Below, piece by piece: positions 10,481 through 21,239 of a stretch of DNA of 64,000 nucleotides. The stretch spans positions 620,001 through 684,000 of the forward strand of contig JAJAGP010000085.1 of NCBI GenBank assembly GCA_025084515.1, given 5' to 3'. Position 1 is the stretch's first letter. Each line of letters begins with the position of its first letter. A program made the position numbers and the translations under genes. This stretch comes from Ancistrus triradiatus (lineage: Eukaryota > Chordata > Actinopteri > Siluriformes > Loricariidae). The notes under the pieces were generated by a model. The model ran no database searches and was not told where the DNA came from. It saw only the letters and a program-made list of their open reading frames with translations.

Positions 10481-11480
10481 CCTGGTTTGCTCTTTACTCG
10501 AGACAATTCTATACTTTAAACTTTTGTTACAGCCTTCCCTTCCTAGAACATGGACAATTCCATCTATACAGTGCTCGGCCAGACTGGAGGCACCATCGGG
10601 ACTTGACCAATCTTCTAAATGGTAGCGTATGATAAATATTATGATTTTTGAAATGCTGTTGTTGCACCTAAGCTGCACAGTAATCAGGCTGAACCTCCAG
10701 CCTGTAATCCTAACGTCATAGTTCCCACGAGCCGCTCATTGTCTGTTTTCATTTGCTTCTCACCTCAGGTTACCTTCAGCTTCAGGTTGTCACAATATTA
10801 GTCCATGACAATTAAGATCTAACTAAGATGCACAGTCCCACTCCCTCCACGCCTTTCCTATTTGCTTGTCGCCATTGCTTCTGGGGTTTAATTAAAATTC
10901 ACACATCCAATCTCACGTCTCCATAGGGATTTAGGAGCGTCAATACACCTTAATTACAATCAGCATCCCAGTGCCTGTTACAGACATATTTGACATGTCC
11001 ATTAAAGTTTAATTGTGTTATGAGTTTTACTGTTGGCAGAATAACCAGTATTAGCATTAGCTGTGCACTTTGTATTCATGGAACGGTGGGACGAATGCTT
11101 CATTAAGATCCACAGGTTTGGAATGACCAAGAAAGATCTTCTCACCCTCTCATGAGGCTAAAGGGAAGAAAATCCTCACCTTTGTGTCCAAACAGAGAGC
11201 CGACTCCATATTAATGGCTGTGGATTCTGAATGCGTTCTCCAAGCACGTAGAGGCAAAGACCCTGGGTAAATCGGTCTAGACTGTGACTTGCTTATTCCA
11301 GTTGCTTTGTATCATCCACGAATGATTTCTTGTCGCTTGATCTGTGGATGACATCACAACTACTATGAGCTCTCAAAGACTATTTATTTGTTCTGGGTAA
11401 TTTCGTGATATTTTTGGTCGGTTTGCAAATTAAACTGTCATGCAGTGTGCAATTAATTTCAAGGCCATTGATTTTCGGTC
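10481..11480. other. unique intergenic DNA, possible regulatory stretch
   Basis: No gene or repeat identified. From about 10840 to 11040 the sequence is dense in TTAATTA/TTTAATTG homeodomain-type cores (for example GGGTTTAATTAAAATTC), a texture common in conserved noncoding elements. That is only a compositional impression. Confidence 0.35.
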
Positions 11481-11489
11481 CATTTGCAA

Positions 11490-11935
11490 AATGGCGAGGG
11501 TGTGTGGAGAGACGTGGAGCAAAAGACGCCGCATGATTTGGAGATCAAAAGCAGTGGTGTAGATGCCACTATAAGACACAGTATCAACAAATGAAGGAAA
11601 GAAAATCATATCAAGAGTATGTGATGCAGTCTTAGTAGGTAAAATCCAACCAATGGAAGGTTACGGGCCTCACTCAGGGGCCCAGCAGTCAATGCAAAAC
11701 AAGAGGCCAACAATTAACCCTGAAAACCCCATTGGTAACAGATCTGAAGACCATCTGAAGATCTGAATGTGTCACAATCTTGTATTCTGGGACAATATTT
11801 TCTAGACACAAACCAATTCCAACGGTGAAGCATGATGGAGGGCAGGTTAAGTATTGAGGCTGGATCAGGGCCTGAGTGTCATGTGATGGAGTGATCAGGA
11901 ACCCATCAGGGTACCAATCCATATCCTAAAGCTTC
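11490..11935 (+). pseudogene. decayed Tc1-like transposase relic
   Basis: The segment CCAACGGTGAAGCATGATGG (about 11819-11838) reads PTVKHDG, the PTVKHGGG block that follows the first catalytic region of fish Tc1 transposases. Flanking sequence (about 11560-11600 and 11770-11815) is compatible but heavily mutated and has no open frame. No terminal repeats were found. A relic is likely but limits are approximate. Confidence 0.45.
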
Positions 11936-11939
11936 AAGT

Positions 11940-13495
11940 CGAAAAAGACAAGAAAATCCAAAGCATTCAATCCAAAGCTTCAAAGGAAATCCATGCTATG
12001 GAAGAGTCACGCCAGGGTCTGGACCCTAACGCAATAGAGATGTTACGAAATAGTCTTAACAGCACCATAACTTCTAAGAGACGTTTCCCCGTACGAGGAT
12101 TCACATAGTTCAGCGTGGACAAAAACCCCCGAAAAGGATTACAAAGCGGATCGAGATGATATCACATTTTATGAGTAATTAATGCCGAATCCCACCGGGT
12201 CCGCGAAATTTCTCTCGCAACTGCGATATCTACATAAGCTCCCTGAGCACCGAGCTCTCATTAATGTTGCCTTGTGCAGATCTTGCGCTGTAACTCTGCT
12301 CCTGTCAAGGACATAATGAGAAGCTGAAACAGCCACCCAGACTGCTGACTTCTGCAGCATTAATATGTCAAGAGACTCGCTTTTCTACGTCTGATGTTGT
12401 TTTTTTTCCTCCCTCCATTGTTTCCATGCATTTGCTAGCCTCAGCATACAGATTGCACTCTCGTCTGGCTCGCAGTCACAAGGTCATCTCATGCATTAAT
12501 GGGGTTCTTCTCTGAAGTTACACCCTTCTTGTGAAACGCCTCTCGGGACACGTCCGGGTTATGTCTCACCTCGCCTTAATATCGGCACAGGTGTGGTCCA
12601 GCAAGGATTCCATCAGCAGCTCGAGCCACTGTTCCACTAAATGGGGCTCAGTAAAGCCTGGACTTCACTGTCCGTCCATTTAACTGCGTTTTTGTCCACT
12701 TTTAGCTGTTTATATGGCTGTACACGTATTTAAAGATAGTGGTTTCCCTAGTGGACCACTCACTTACACTTGCATCGCTTCGTCTGGACCTCTGTCTCTT
12801 GCATCATTCAGGTTTCCTACCTTGAAGTAGGAGCTATATATGGCATTCTAAGATCTCCCATCGTTCCCAGTTCCTGCAGAAACACAGAACAGTTCTAATA
12901 ACTAGGGAAAATTTCCTCCAGTGCGAAAGCGCCTCATGTCTGAGGGAGGGAAAGCCCGAGGGAGGGAAACTGAGGTGCCCGCCAAGATGGCAGTCGGATA
13001 CTGTTGGCTTAGTCCATTCCTCCATGCAGGTTCATTGCCTTTGTAGAAGTCCTACACCTGATAGTGAAAAGAATAAGTCATGATGTCAGAATTCTGGGGA
13101 ATTTGGCATAACCAAATTTGGGGAAACATCCAAAACTCTAAAAAATTCAAAAATCTACAAAAGGGGGGCGCTGCAGAAGAAAAGTTTGGGTGAAGACTTG
13201 ATGCTGTTCTGACAGCAAAGCCAGTTTGAGACACACAACGTTTTGATGCCTCCAGAGAAGAATCATAATTCCATAACTCTCACAGAAGTGCACTGCCTCC
13301 TCACAGGCTAAAACTGTACCACTTGGCATTGGCATTACCATGGGCGCAGTAGTTCCTGGAGAGTGATGTGGAGCGGCGTTTTCATCACTGAACGTCTGAC
13401 TGAGAGGAGCCTGGAGTCATCCATAATCATTTATTTTTTTCCTTTTGGCTTTACACATCGGCATGCAAAGAGGATCCGCTGGCGAAGGAGGAAGG
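11940..13495. other. unique intergenic DNA
   Basis: No gene, RNA or mobile element recognised. Short open frames (60-64 codons, both strands) lack any domain or coding character. Confidence 0.45.
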
Positions 13496-15010
13496 AATCC
13501 GGGCGGAGACGCGGCCTGATGAATGACTAAATCTCGCTTTCAAGATTTCGCTCTTGTGCCATTTGATTGATAGGTCCTGCATCGTCTTTTTGATTTAATA
13601 GGATGCAATTATTCCCAAGGATCGAGAGGACATCTATAAATTCAGCAACAGACTCGCCGGCGGACGAAACGCAGCAATCGGCTTTCCGTGAATGCTAATC
13701 CGCATCCAGTTGAACGCACAGCCTTACGTGTTTACGTCTTATTTTTGTGCACATTATGGCTCCTTGATCTGAGCTGGAATCAAACCTGAAAGCCGGCAGA
13801 TGGACTGAAGGAGCTTTAATAGGTTATTGGCCAGGAATCCATTCTGTGAAGCGTAGGCAGGTCAGCCTTTGACGTTTCGTTAATGGCCGAAGTACGAGCT
13901 CATCGATCGAAATGGATGTTGATTGGACATTACTGTAGTCAGGTAGGGAAAACGTGAGTGGAACGCTACCATCTACACAGCATCCGAAGCCTAAACTGTT
14001 CTACACATCACTCACAGTACAGTGGTTCTTCACGAGCACACATTAACCACCACACACGCTGTAGAACCAAAATATAAACACACATGATGGAATATAGACA
14101 TAAATAAACACCTCACTGGCTGCACACCACGAAGAGGGAATGAGTCCACTGATAATAGGAAACGCTCATTTCAAGACAGGCTATGCAGGATCACTTTTAA
14201 AACTCTAGGCAATACTAGTAGGAAGTCACAGCGGATAAATGACTGGGACTTGGCACGTCTAGGTCTTGTTAAGATCTTGTATTAAGACGTCAGGTCAGAA
14301 CAGGAGAGGGCTGGGATGCTTCTTTATGGAAGCCAGCAGTTTAAAAAAATGGTCCAATCCTGTTGATGTTGGTCATCCAAAACTGCACCAAGGGCAGAAG
14401 GGCTCTAAGGAAACACAGACCTTGACATAGGGAAGTGTCTTCAGTAAAGGTAGCTCAGTCTGTTTAAGGTTTATCTAAGGTCATGCCTTCTCCAAATGCA
14501 GAGGGATAAGACGAGGACCCAGCACTGAACCCTGTGAGATCTAAGCACATTAAATCAAACGTAATAACCATTTGACGCAGCCTGGTGTCGAGTAAAAGTA
14601 ACTTTAGGTCTAAGAGCCAGGAAATGTTTGTAGAGTCGAGCTAAATTATTAAACCCTCTCCAGGAAAAAGGTTAATTTCTGCTTCCCTTTGCACACGTTG
14701 AAATGTTAATGTTGTGGAACGCCGTTCGCCGACTATCTAACCTAATTAAGGAAAAATAAAACAGGACGCATTCGCGCTGCCGCCTCGCCGAGTCGCCCCG
14801 TGGCTGCGCGTCGAGATTGAACCACGTTAAAATGCAAATTGCGGCGCGCTTTCATTTTTCTTACATCACGCGCTGATTAGAATCTTACTGCTAAAACATA
14901 AGCCTGGCTTCTTCTCGCGCGGTGTCTTGTTAAACTTTATGCCGGCTGCCATTAAACTTTTTTATGTGTGCCATTAAACTTTTCCCTGTAATTACCAAGT
15001 CGTGAAATAT
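13496..15010. other. intergenic DNA with enhancer-like texture
   Basis: Unique sequence. Two parts (about 13500-13760 and 14690-15010) mix CpG-containing DNA with TAATTA/TTTAAT cores; the second holds a perfect octamer ATGCAAAT (14833-14840) and repeated GCCATTAAACTTTT (14948 and 14970 region). These are 3.8-5.3 kb upstream of hs6st1 exon 1 and could be distal regulatory DNA, but nothing here proves function. Confidence 0.3.
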
Positions 15011-15357
15011 CTAACCTATTAAAAGGACACTGATGATGCTGGAATCGTGCGGAAGAACCGACTGGCTCAGGACAAAATCCTTCCATTGTGGTGGTTTTAT
15101 TTTTGAAACTCATACTGACATGTTAAACAGCTAAAGCTTCAGCAGTCCACAAGGCAACATGACGAGCTTCTCTTTAGCCACTTCTGGGGCCAAATGTTCA
15201 AAATAATGTCCAGTCAAAGCATTCTTTATTCATGAGCAAACGCTGCAGTTCCAGTACCGCAGGTTCTATGGGACGTACCAAATCAAGGGCGTAGGCTTGG
15301 TCAACATTGGTAGGGACACAACAACCCACTCCCTAAACCTCAACCCCCAGGACTGTA

Positions 15358-15823
15358 CGATATAAAAAACTGTGCAAAAATCTTAGTCCACCATTAGATT
15401 AGATATAACATTGTTTTTGTAATATATAATTAATTCTCAGTCTCTTTATTAGAATGCAGGGAATTTGTATACAGTCTTTAAAAACAGCTTCTGTAGGCTA
15501 CAGAGGCAAGTATATAGTGTGAACCACCCCGCCCTTACATCTGGCAGCTTCACTGGAACGCCAAGCTGACCCTTCGGACTCAGGAATGGTCCTTTTGGAA
15601 TGGCAGCAGCAAAGAAACCACTTTTTCAGAAGGGGAAGCAGGTTGAACAGCCTAAGATATGCTAAAACTCCCAAAGACTGGAATGAATATCAGTGGATAA
15701 GACGATTATGGAGTACTGATACCAAGTTTGATTTTTTTCGGTCCAATATGTTAAATAGGGTCATTATACCATTGCTAAAACATTGAATCGAATGGTGGGC
15801 TAAGACTTTTGTACAGTGCTGTA
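15358..15823 (+). mobile_element. Tc1-derived short element, copy A
   Basis: Ends are inverted copies of CTGTGCAAAAATCTTAG (left, about 15369) and CTAAGACTTTTGTACAG (right, about 15800-15816). The interior includes a 66-codon remnant at 15586-15786 resembling the Tc1 transposase catalytic entry block (LRYAKTPKDWNEYQWIRRLW then STDTKFDFF). The rest of the transposase is gone, so this is a non-autonomous derivative of about 460 bp. Two related copies lie in the intron (49636-50168 and 54110-54424). Confidence 0.75.
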
Positions 15824-15969
15824 TGTTGCAGAATGTGTGATGCAAACCCAATGAATAGGGAGGGCTTGTGAAAAAAATAGTTCTAGGCTGAAATTCAGCT
15901 TGACAAAGGCAAAGGTCAGCTTGGCTAGCAAAGATTTCATTCACACTAAAAGAAAGAAAGAAAAAAAGG

Positions 15970-16175
15970 TTCCGGGTCCAGTACCAAAGGTTACTGCTTA
16001 TTTCAGGACCACAATCCTAGTAGCAAGGATTTCAGTTATTCTGGAAAGGATTATGAGTCCAGTACCAAAAACGTAAGAACCCAAAAATTACTTTTAGCCT
16101 TTTCCACTAATAAAGGTTATGGTTCTGTTTAGGTTCAAGTTTCAGTACCAAAACTCGAAGTTCTTGTTATCAGAC
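15970..16175. repeat. degenerate CCAGTACCAAA-type repeat
   Basis: CAGTACCAAA recurs at about 15980, 16060 and 16145 with related text between (GGTTCCGGG, GGACCACAA, AAGGTTATGGTTC). Similar text appears at 32960-33060, 41225-41745 and 43110-43235. It looks like an eroded short tandem repeat. Confidence 0.4.
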
Positions 16176-16199
16176 GTTCCTCTTTTCAGAACCAAGTCT

Positions 16200-17030
16200 G
16201 CAGACCCTTAATTCAGACACTGTGGATTACTTTTTATGCATTTAATCGTTTGTTCTTACAGTTTAAAAAGTGCTTTCCTATTCCTGTCACACTGCAAACC
16301 CTTAATATTTGTTTAAGTACCTGAGGCAGGTTTTAAGGCGATTTTAAATCTAATTTTTGAAGTTTAGCGTACATTCCATCACTGAACACGTGCATCTAAC
16401 AGGTTGCGACCTAGGCGCTCGAAACACTGCCGTCTAGCTGTAAGACAGCAGCATTTACCCGAATTGATTCTACGGTTCTAACCCAGCTTTGTCCATGTAC
16501 CTTTAATTATTGTATTTTAATAATTAAAACGTAAATAAACATTAATTAATGGTTGCACGGTTCCCAGCGCCAGTCCCTGCACACTTCCTCAGTTCAGCTC
16601 ATCAGCAAGTCTCGAGGTCCTCTATGAGCTGAGTCAGTGGTTCTCAGTCCTGGAGCTCCCTGGCAGAGCACTTTTAATGTTTTCCGGCTCTAAAAGGCCT
16701 GACTCGACATGCCAGCTGATTAGCAGCAGCTTCATAAAGTCTAATGGAAGTGAAACGGGCAGTGTGTGGGTACAACCGATCCTCCCCAGGGTGTGATACT
16801 TTATTACACTATACATTACGTTATACAGTATAATAAGCTGCACCTGATACACCTGTACAGCACCGCACACGGCTCTGGGAATGATCCAGCAACCAAATAA
16901 CCTCGGCTCAGAGGTGGTCGTACGATGGTCATTTCCATTAAGCGATGGGAGAAAGGGGCAACATATTACACAGCGTATCGTATGGGCCTGAACAACAGCA
17001 CTATAATAACACCATTAATAATGATAATAA
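16200..17030. other. unique intergenic DNA
   Basis: AT-rich unique sequence with no recognised gene, RNA or element. Confidence 0.45.
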
Positions 17031-17034
17031 CAGG

Positions 17035-17325
17035 GTGGAACTAGAGGTTAGTGCCGTCGCCTCACAGCTCCAGAAACCCCTGATTCAATACCAGCCCGGA
17101 CTCTGCCTGCCAAATTCCAAAGGCATGCAGTAGGTCAACTGGTGCCTCTAAAGTCTACCAGAGTGAGTGAGTGAGTGTGTATAACTGTATATCTGTGTGT
17201 GCACGTGCCCTGCAATGGACACCCTGCCTAGGGTCCTGCCTTGTGCCCTGTGTTGCAAATTAGACCCAGACTCCCTGCAACCCTAAACGTGATTGGACAG
17301 GTATGAAAGCAAATTAATGAATGAA
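17035..17325 (+). mobile_element. degraded tRNA-derived SINE
   Basis: The head (ACTAGAGGTTAGTGCCGTCG, then CCTCACAGCTCCAG and a degraded B-box region) matches the tRNA-like part of a common fish SINE. The body keeps AAAGGCATGCAGTAGGTCAA, GTGCCTCTAAAGTCTA, GTGAGTGAGTGAGTGTGT, CCCTGCAATGGACACCCTGC and CCTTGTGCCCTGTGTT. The tail runs into ATGAATGAA and then the AAT microsatellite. Many substitutions indicate an old copy. Confidence 0.7.
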
Positions 17326-17355
17326 CTAATAATAATAATAATAATAATAATAATG

Positions 17356-17391
<36 letters not shown>
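17326..17391. repeat. (AAT)n microsatellite
   Basis: About 22 AAT units with one GAT interruption, directly after the SINE tail. It is the reverse complement in type of the large ATT array 218 bp downstream. Confidence 0.95.
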
Positions 17392-17608
17392 TCAACAATC
17401 ATCATCATTTATTAGTTATTATAACATTTATAACTTTAAATTATTATACATTTAAACTTGCAAGCAGATATGAAAGAGAATGAATGAATGTGAGCTGAAA
17501 CTTGCTTTGTATTTAATTTATTTTAAAAGTTTATTTTAGGTAAACTAAATCTAAACACCAGAATGTGCTGAGTTTTCTCTAAATAAATTAATAAATTAAT
17601 AAATAAAT

Positions 17609-17643
17609 CTTGTTATTATTATTATTATTATTGCTGTTATTTC

Positions 17644-17701
<58 letters not shown>

Positions 17702-17868
17702 GCTGTTATTTCTATTATTATTATTATTATTATTATTGTTATTATTATTATTATTTATATTATTGTTATTATTATTGTTGTTGTTATTATTGTTTATTAT
17801 TATTATTATTATTGTTATTATTATTATTGATTTTATTTCTATTATTAGTAGTATTTATATTATTGTTG

Positions 17869-17905
<37 letters not shown>

Positions 17906-18201
17906 TATTGCTGTTATTTCTATTATTATTATTATTATTATTATTTATATTATTGTTGTTGTTATTATTATTGTTTATTATTATTATTACTATTATTATT
18001 ATTGCTATTATTTCTATTATTATTATTATTATTATTATTTATATTATTGTTGTTGTTATTATTATTATTTATTATTATTATTATTATTATTATTGTTATT
18101 ATTATTATTATTATTGATGTTATTTCTATTATTATTAGTATTTATATTATTGTTGTTGTTATTATTATTATTATAATTGTTGTTATTTATTCTTATTATT
18201 A

Positions 18202-18235
<34 letters not shown>

Positions 18236-18333
18236 TGTTGTTTATTATTATTACTGTTATTTATTATTATTACTGTTGTTTATTATTATTATTATTATTA
18301 TTATTATTGTTATTATTGTTGTTGTTGTTGTTG
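17609..18333. repeat. large ATT-type microsatellite with higher-order unit
   Basis: About 725 bp of TTA/TTG trinucleotides. The phrase TTATTTCTATTATTA recurs (near 17637, 17706, 17833, 17915, 18008, 18119), followed by TTTATATTATTGTTGTTGTT, giving a higher-order unit of roughly 70-110 bp. It ends about 440 bp before the hs6st1 start codon. The open frames of 60-188 codons (poly Leu/Ile/Tyr) are artefacts. Confidence 0.95.
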
Positions 18334-18399
18334 CCTCTGTTTTGGACTCTTTTAAGGATTAATAATTGATTTTAAAGCTCACAGAAAAACAGTGTTGGA

Positions 18400-18771
18400 G
18401 CCGCACCTGAAACAAACCCTCGTGACTCTCTCCCTCTCTGTTTGGACGGGAGCGCGCACTGGCTGTGTGTGAGACTGTGCGGAGGGGACGGGAGCGCGCT
18501 TGGCTGGGGAGAGCAGCGTCGATAAGCGCGAGAGCTTTAAAATCCAGCTTACACCCTGAGAGAGGAGGCAGGAGCGCGTGCGTGGCGGCTCGGTTGGATT
18601 TTGGACTGGACCGTGACCGGAACGAACAAACGACCGTGTCGCCTCGTGCTCTGCGGTCAGTTTTGAACCTGACAAAAGTGTGTGGGGGGGCCGTGGATGG
18701 GGCCCGCGCGCCAACGCGCTCCGCTCCGCCAAGCGGGCCGATGGTAGCGCGCGAGCGCGCCGCACGGGACC
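18400..18771 (+). promoter_or_regulatory. hs6st1: GC-rich promoter/5'UTR region of hs6st1
   Basis: Composition shifts abruptly from the ATT repeat to CpG-rich DNA (GGACGGGAGCGCGC appears twice, near 18445 and 18488) continuing into exon 1, as in a CpG-island promoter. A TTTAAAA element at about 18536-18542 could serve as a weak TATA-like box. Out-of-frame upstream ATGs occur (for example 18740), opening a frame that overlaps the coding start and could damp translation. The transcription start cannot be fixed from sequence alone. Confidence 0.6.
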
Positions 18772-19277
18772 ATGGTGGAGAGGAGCGGCAAGTTCCTGTT
18801 CGCCGTCGTTGGCTCGGCGCTCTTCATGCTCATCCTGTACCAGTACGCGGCACCGGGCGCCGTGACGGCAAACTTTGGCTCTCCTCGCGCCTATGCGCCC
18901 GAGGAGGACGACGCCGACGCGTTCCCGACACCAGACCCACACTACGTTAAGAAGTACTACTTCCCCGCGCGCGACCTGGAGCGCGCCGTGGACTTCCAGA
19001 TCAAGGGCGACGACGTGCTGGTGTTCCTGCACATCCAGAAGACCGGAGGCACCACCTTCGGCCGGCACCTGGTGCAAAACGTGCGGCTCGAGCTGCCCTG
19101 CGACTGTCGGCCCGGCCAGAAGAAGTGCACGTGCTACCGTCCGAACAGGAAGGAGACCTGGCTCTTCTCGCGCTTCTCCACGGGCTGGAGCTGCGGACTG
19201 CACGCTGACTGGACCGAGCTCACCAACTGCGTGCCGGGAGTCCTCAACAAGAAGGAGAGCAAAATGAAGATCCAAAG
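18772..19277 (+). CDS. hs6st1: Heparan sulfate 6-O-sulfotransferase 1, coding exon 1 (partial gene)
   Basis: Golgi type II membrane enzyme that transfers sulfate from PAPS to the 6-O position of glucosamine in heparan sulfate, tuning FGF, Wnt and other signalling. The exon encodes residues 1-168 plus two bases of codon 169. Visible parts: a short cytosolic MVERSGK, a membrane anchor (about residues 8-25), an acidic stem (EEDDADAF), FPTPDPHYVKKYYFP, the PAPS 5'-phosphosulfate loop HIQKTGGTTFG (87-97), the Cys-rich CDCRPGQKKCTCYRP, and STGWSCGLHADWTELTNCVP (136-155), which holds the conserved His thought to act in catalysis. MVER and PTPDPHY favour HS6ST1 over HS6ST2/3. The start has an ideal context (ACCATGG). 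The exon ends in phase 2 at AAAG/GTGAGA, matching the family's exon 1/2 boundary before FYYIT. The 3'-phosphate-binding half lies beyond the window. Confidence 0.92.
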
Positions 19278-19283
19278 GTGAGA
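19275..19283 (+). other. hs6st1: hs6st1 exon 1 splice donor
   Basis: AAG/GTGAGA, with the exon ending at 19277 and GT at 19278-19279. It is a good consensus 5' splice site. Reading through runs into TGA at once (19280-19282), so splicing is required. The intron continues past position 64000. Confidence 0.9.
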
Positions 19284-19343
19284 CGCGATGCCTGACAGGT
19301 GCTCAGCTGTTGCTCTTACAGATGGCCCACCGCTGACCAGACC

Positions 19344-19345
<2 letters not shown>

Positions 19346-19413
<68 letters not shown>
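19346..19413 (+). repeat. (TG)34 microsatellite just inside intron 1
   Basis: Sixty-eight bases of uninterrupted TG, beginning 68 bp after the exon 1 donor. In the transcript this is a (UG)34 tract, a known binding platform for TDP-43 and CELF proteins, and as DNA it can adopt Z-form. Any effect on the donor is inference. Confidence 0.97.
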
Positions 19414-19416
<3 letters not shown>

Positions 19417-20140
19417 AGAAATGCATTAGGCTATGAACTTATACCCAGAGAGAGGCAGGGACTCATTTTTATTTTACTGTGTCCCAAAACAAAAGCATCC
19501 AACTTTTCTCTGTAAAAACAGAGGTTTAATATTAAGCTCCAAACATCTACTAATGGTTTTAGGGGCTGTTACTGACCTGGGAAGCCGGATCAATACTGGA
19601 TTGTATTTGACACAGTTCCAGTTCCATCCAATGACGTCTTTTAGACAGCGATTGCATGAGTATGTGACAGTGACTGGCATGAATCACCACACAATACTGA
19701 GATTGGGGCAGCCTTAAGTCCATATGTGGACTTGGACTTGATGCCTAGTAGCATTAGTGCAGCAAACAGATTTTATTACCTATAGGGGGCTCGACAAGAA
19801 CGTGCCCACCTCCACTCAGACATTAGATGGACTCATCTGGTTTGATAAGAAGGAAGGGAAAACTGGTCCATGATAGGTCAGTCCATGGAATACATGTTGG
19901 GGGGTGGAATACAGGTCTTAAAAAAGATCTTCCCCCAGTCGCTGTTCTGGTGGTCTGCTGTGTTGGTGGCATTGCCCTCATGACTGGACTCCCGTCAGAA
20001 CAGAGATATTTCTTCCTCTTCATGCTGATCAGTAACTCAGCACTTGTCGTGAGTGGAGAGCAAATCAGACTCACCACACCCCCTCACTTACTCAGGTCAC
20101 CCAGAAATGACACATCTGCCTAAAACATTTCTCCAACTCT
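19414..20140 (+). other. intron 1, no recognised element
   Basis: Unique-looking intron sequence. The part after about 19950 (GGCATTGCCCTCATG, GTCAGAACAGAG) faintly resembles the tandem repeat that follows, perhaps a further decayed unit. Confidence 0.45.
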
Positions 20141-20142
20141 CC

Positions 20143-21165
20143 CATAGGCGTCCGATTGGCTGTAAGTTTGGTGCAACCAATTAAATCTCACCAGTCATTC
20201 ATGAAGAACCTGTACTCTGTCTGTGAGGGCAATACCTTCCGGGCAGAGACTTGGTGATCTTGGTAATCAGGTGAACAGAATATTGAGTGGGAGCACTGGA
20301 GCCAAAATATGTAACATGCTCACTGCTTTTCCAGACGATTCCTTTATTTAGTCAGTCCAGACATCTCTGGAAAAACTGTAGAACCTCCCTCGTCTTTCAT
20401 TGAGACTACTGAACAAGTGAACACTAATGTCTGGTCAGTTGTGGTCTTGTAGTGGTTCTTTCTTCTAAAATACGTTCCCTTAATTGAAATGTTTAGTTGA
20501 TGATGATGGAACACTCTAAAACGCTGGTCTGACTCCACCACAGGTGTCTGATTGGATTGAGATTTGGTGAAACCATCGATTTCACCAATCCATTTAATGA
20601 AAGTCCACCCACCCCCTCTCTACCTTGAGGGCATTGCCTTCCGGTCAGAGACTTCCATGAGAATGAAAATGTGCCATCATGGTGATCAGGATATCTACTG
20701 GGACAACTGGAGACACAATTTGGAAAATGCTCTGCAAGGCATGATGGTGTCACCACTTATTCAAATGATTCCTTTAATTATCACCCACAATTTCACATAT
20801 TCAAGGGCTCCCTACACAGAAAAACTAGAACCTCGTCCACCTTTCATGGAGACCACTGGTCTTCTAATGTTTTTTCAATTTCTGTTCTTCTAATCATTCC
20901 TTCTTCCAAAATATATTTGCTTAATTGATGCGTACTGCCTAACACATTGACTCGACTCTCCTGTAGGTGTCTGATTGGGTTGCGATTTGGTGAAGGCAAT
21001 TAAATTCCACCCATCAGTCATTGAGAACTCAGAATATAGACGTTCAATCGTATTGGTCAGGTGATCTGTTGGACTCTAATAGTTCCATGAAATTGCCCTA
21101 CATACATAACACAGCCACCAGAGCCTACCACATATTCAGGGGCTTCCTACACAGAAATCATATCT
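20143..21165. repeat. old tandem repeat, unit about 400 bp, about 2.5 copies
   Basis: Units begin with (T/C)AGGYGTCYGATTGG at about 20144, 20541 and 20963. Matching order inside the units: TTTGGTG, CAATTAAATYYCACC, a GGCAWTRCCTTCCGG phrase followed by CAGAGACTT (20227, 20629), GATTCCTTTA, GAAAAACT(GT)AGAACCTC, CTTTCATTGAGAC, and TTCTTCYAAAATA. The third unit has a deletion, then resumes at CACATATTCAGGGGCTTCCTACACAGAAA near 21128-21157. It may come from a duplicated mobile element. Confidence 0.75.
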
Positions 21166-21239
21166 GGTTGGCAATTGGCAGACCGGGTCGAAGTGGTCTG
21201 AAATGTGGACTGGGCTACAGCAAGCAACTAACGTAGGTG

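Noticed and set aside
17610..18362. Leu/Ile/Tyr open frames
   Set aside because: Artefacts of the ATT microsatellite.
18379..19275. 298-codon minus-strand frame
   Set aside because: Antisense shadow of the GC-rich hs6st1 exon 1 and 5'UTR; the + strand reading has clear protein homology.
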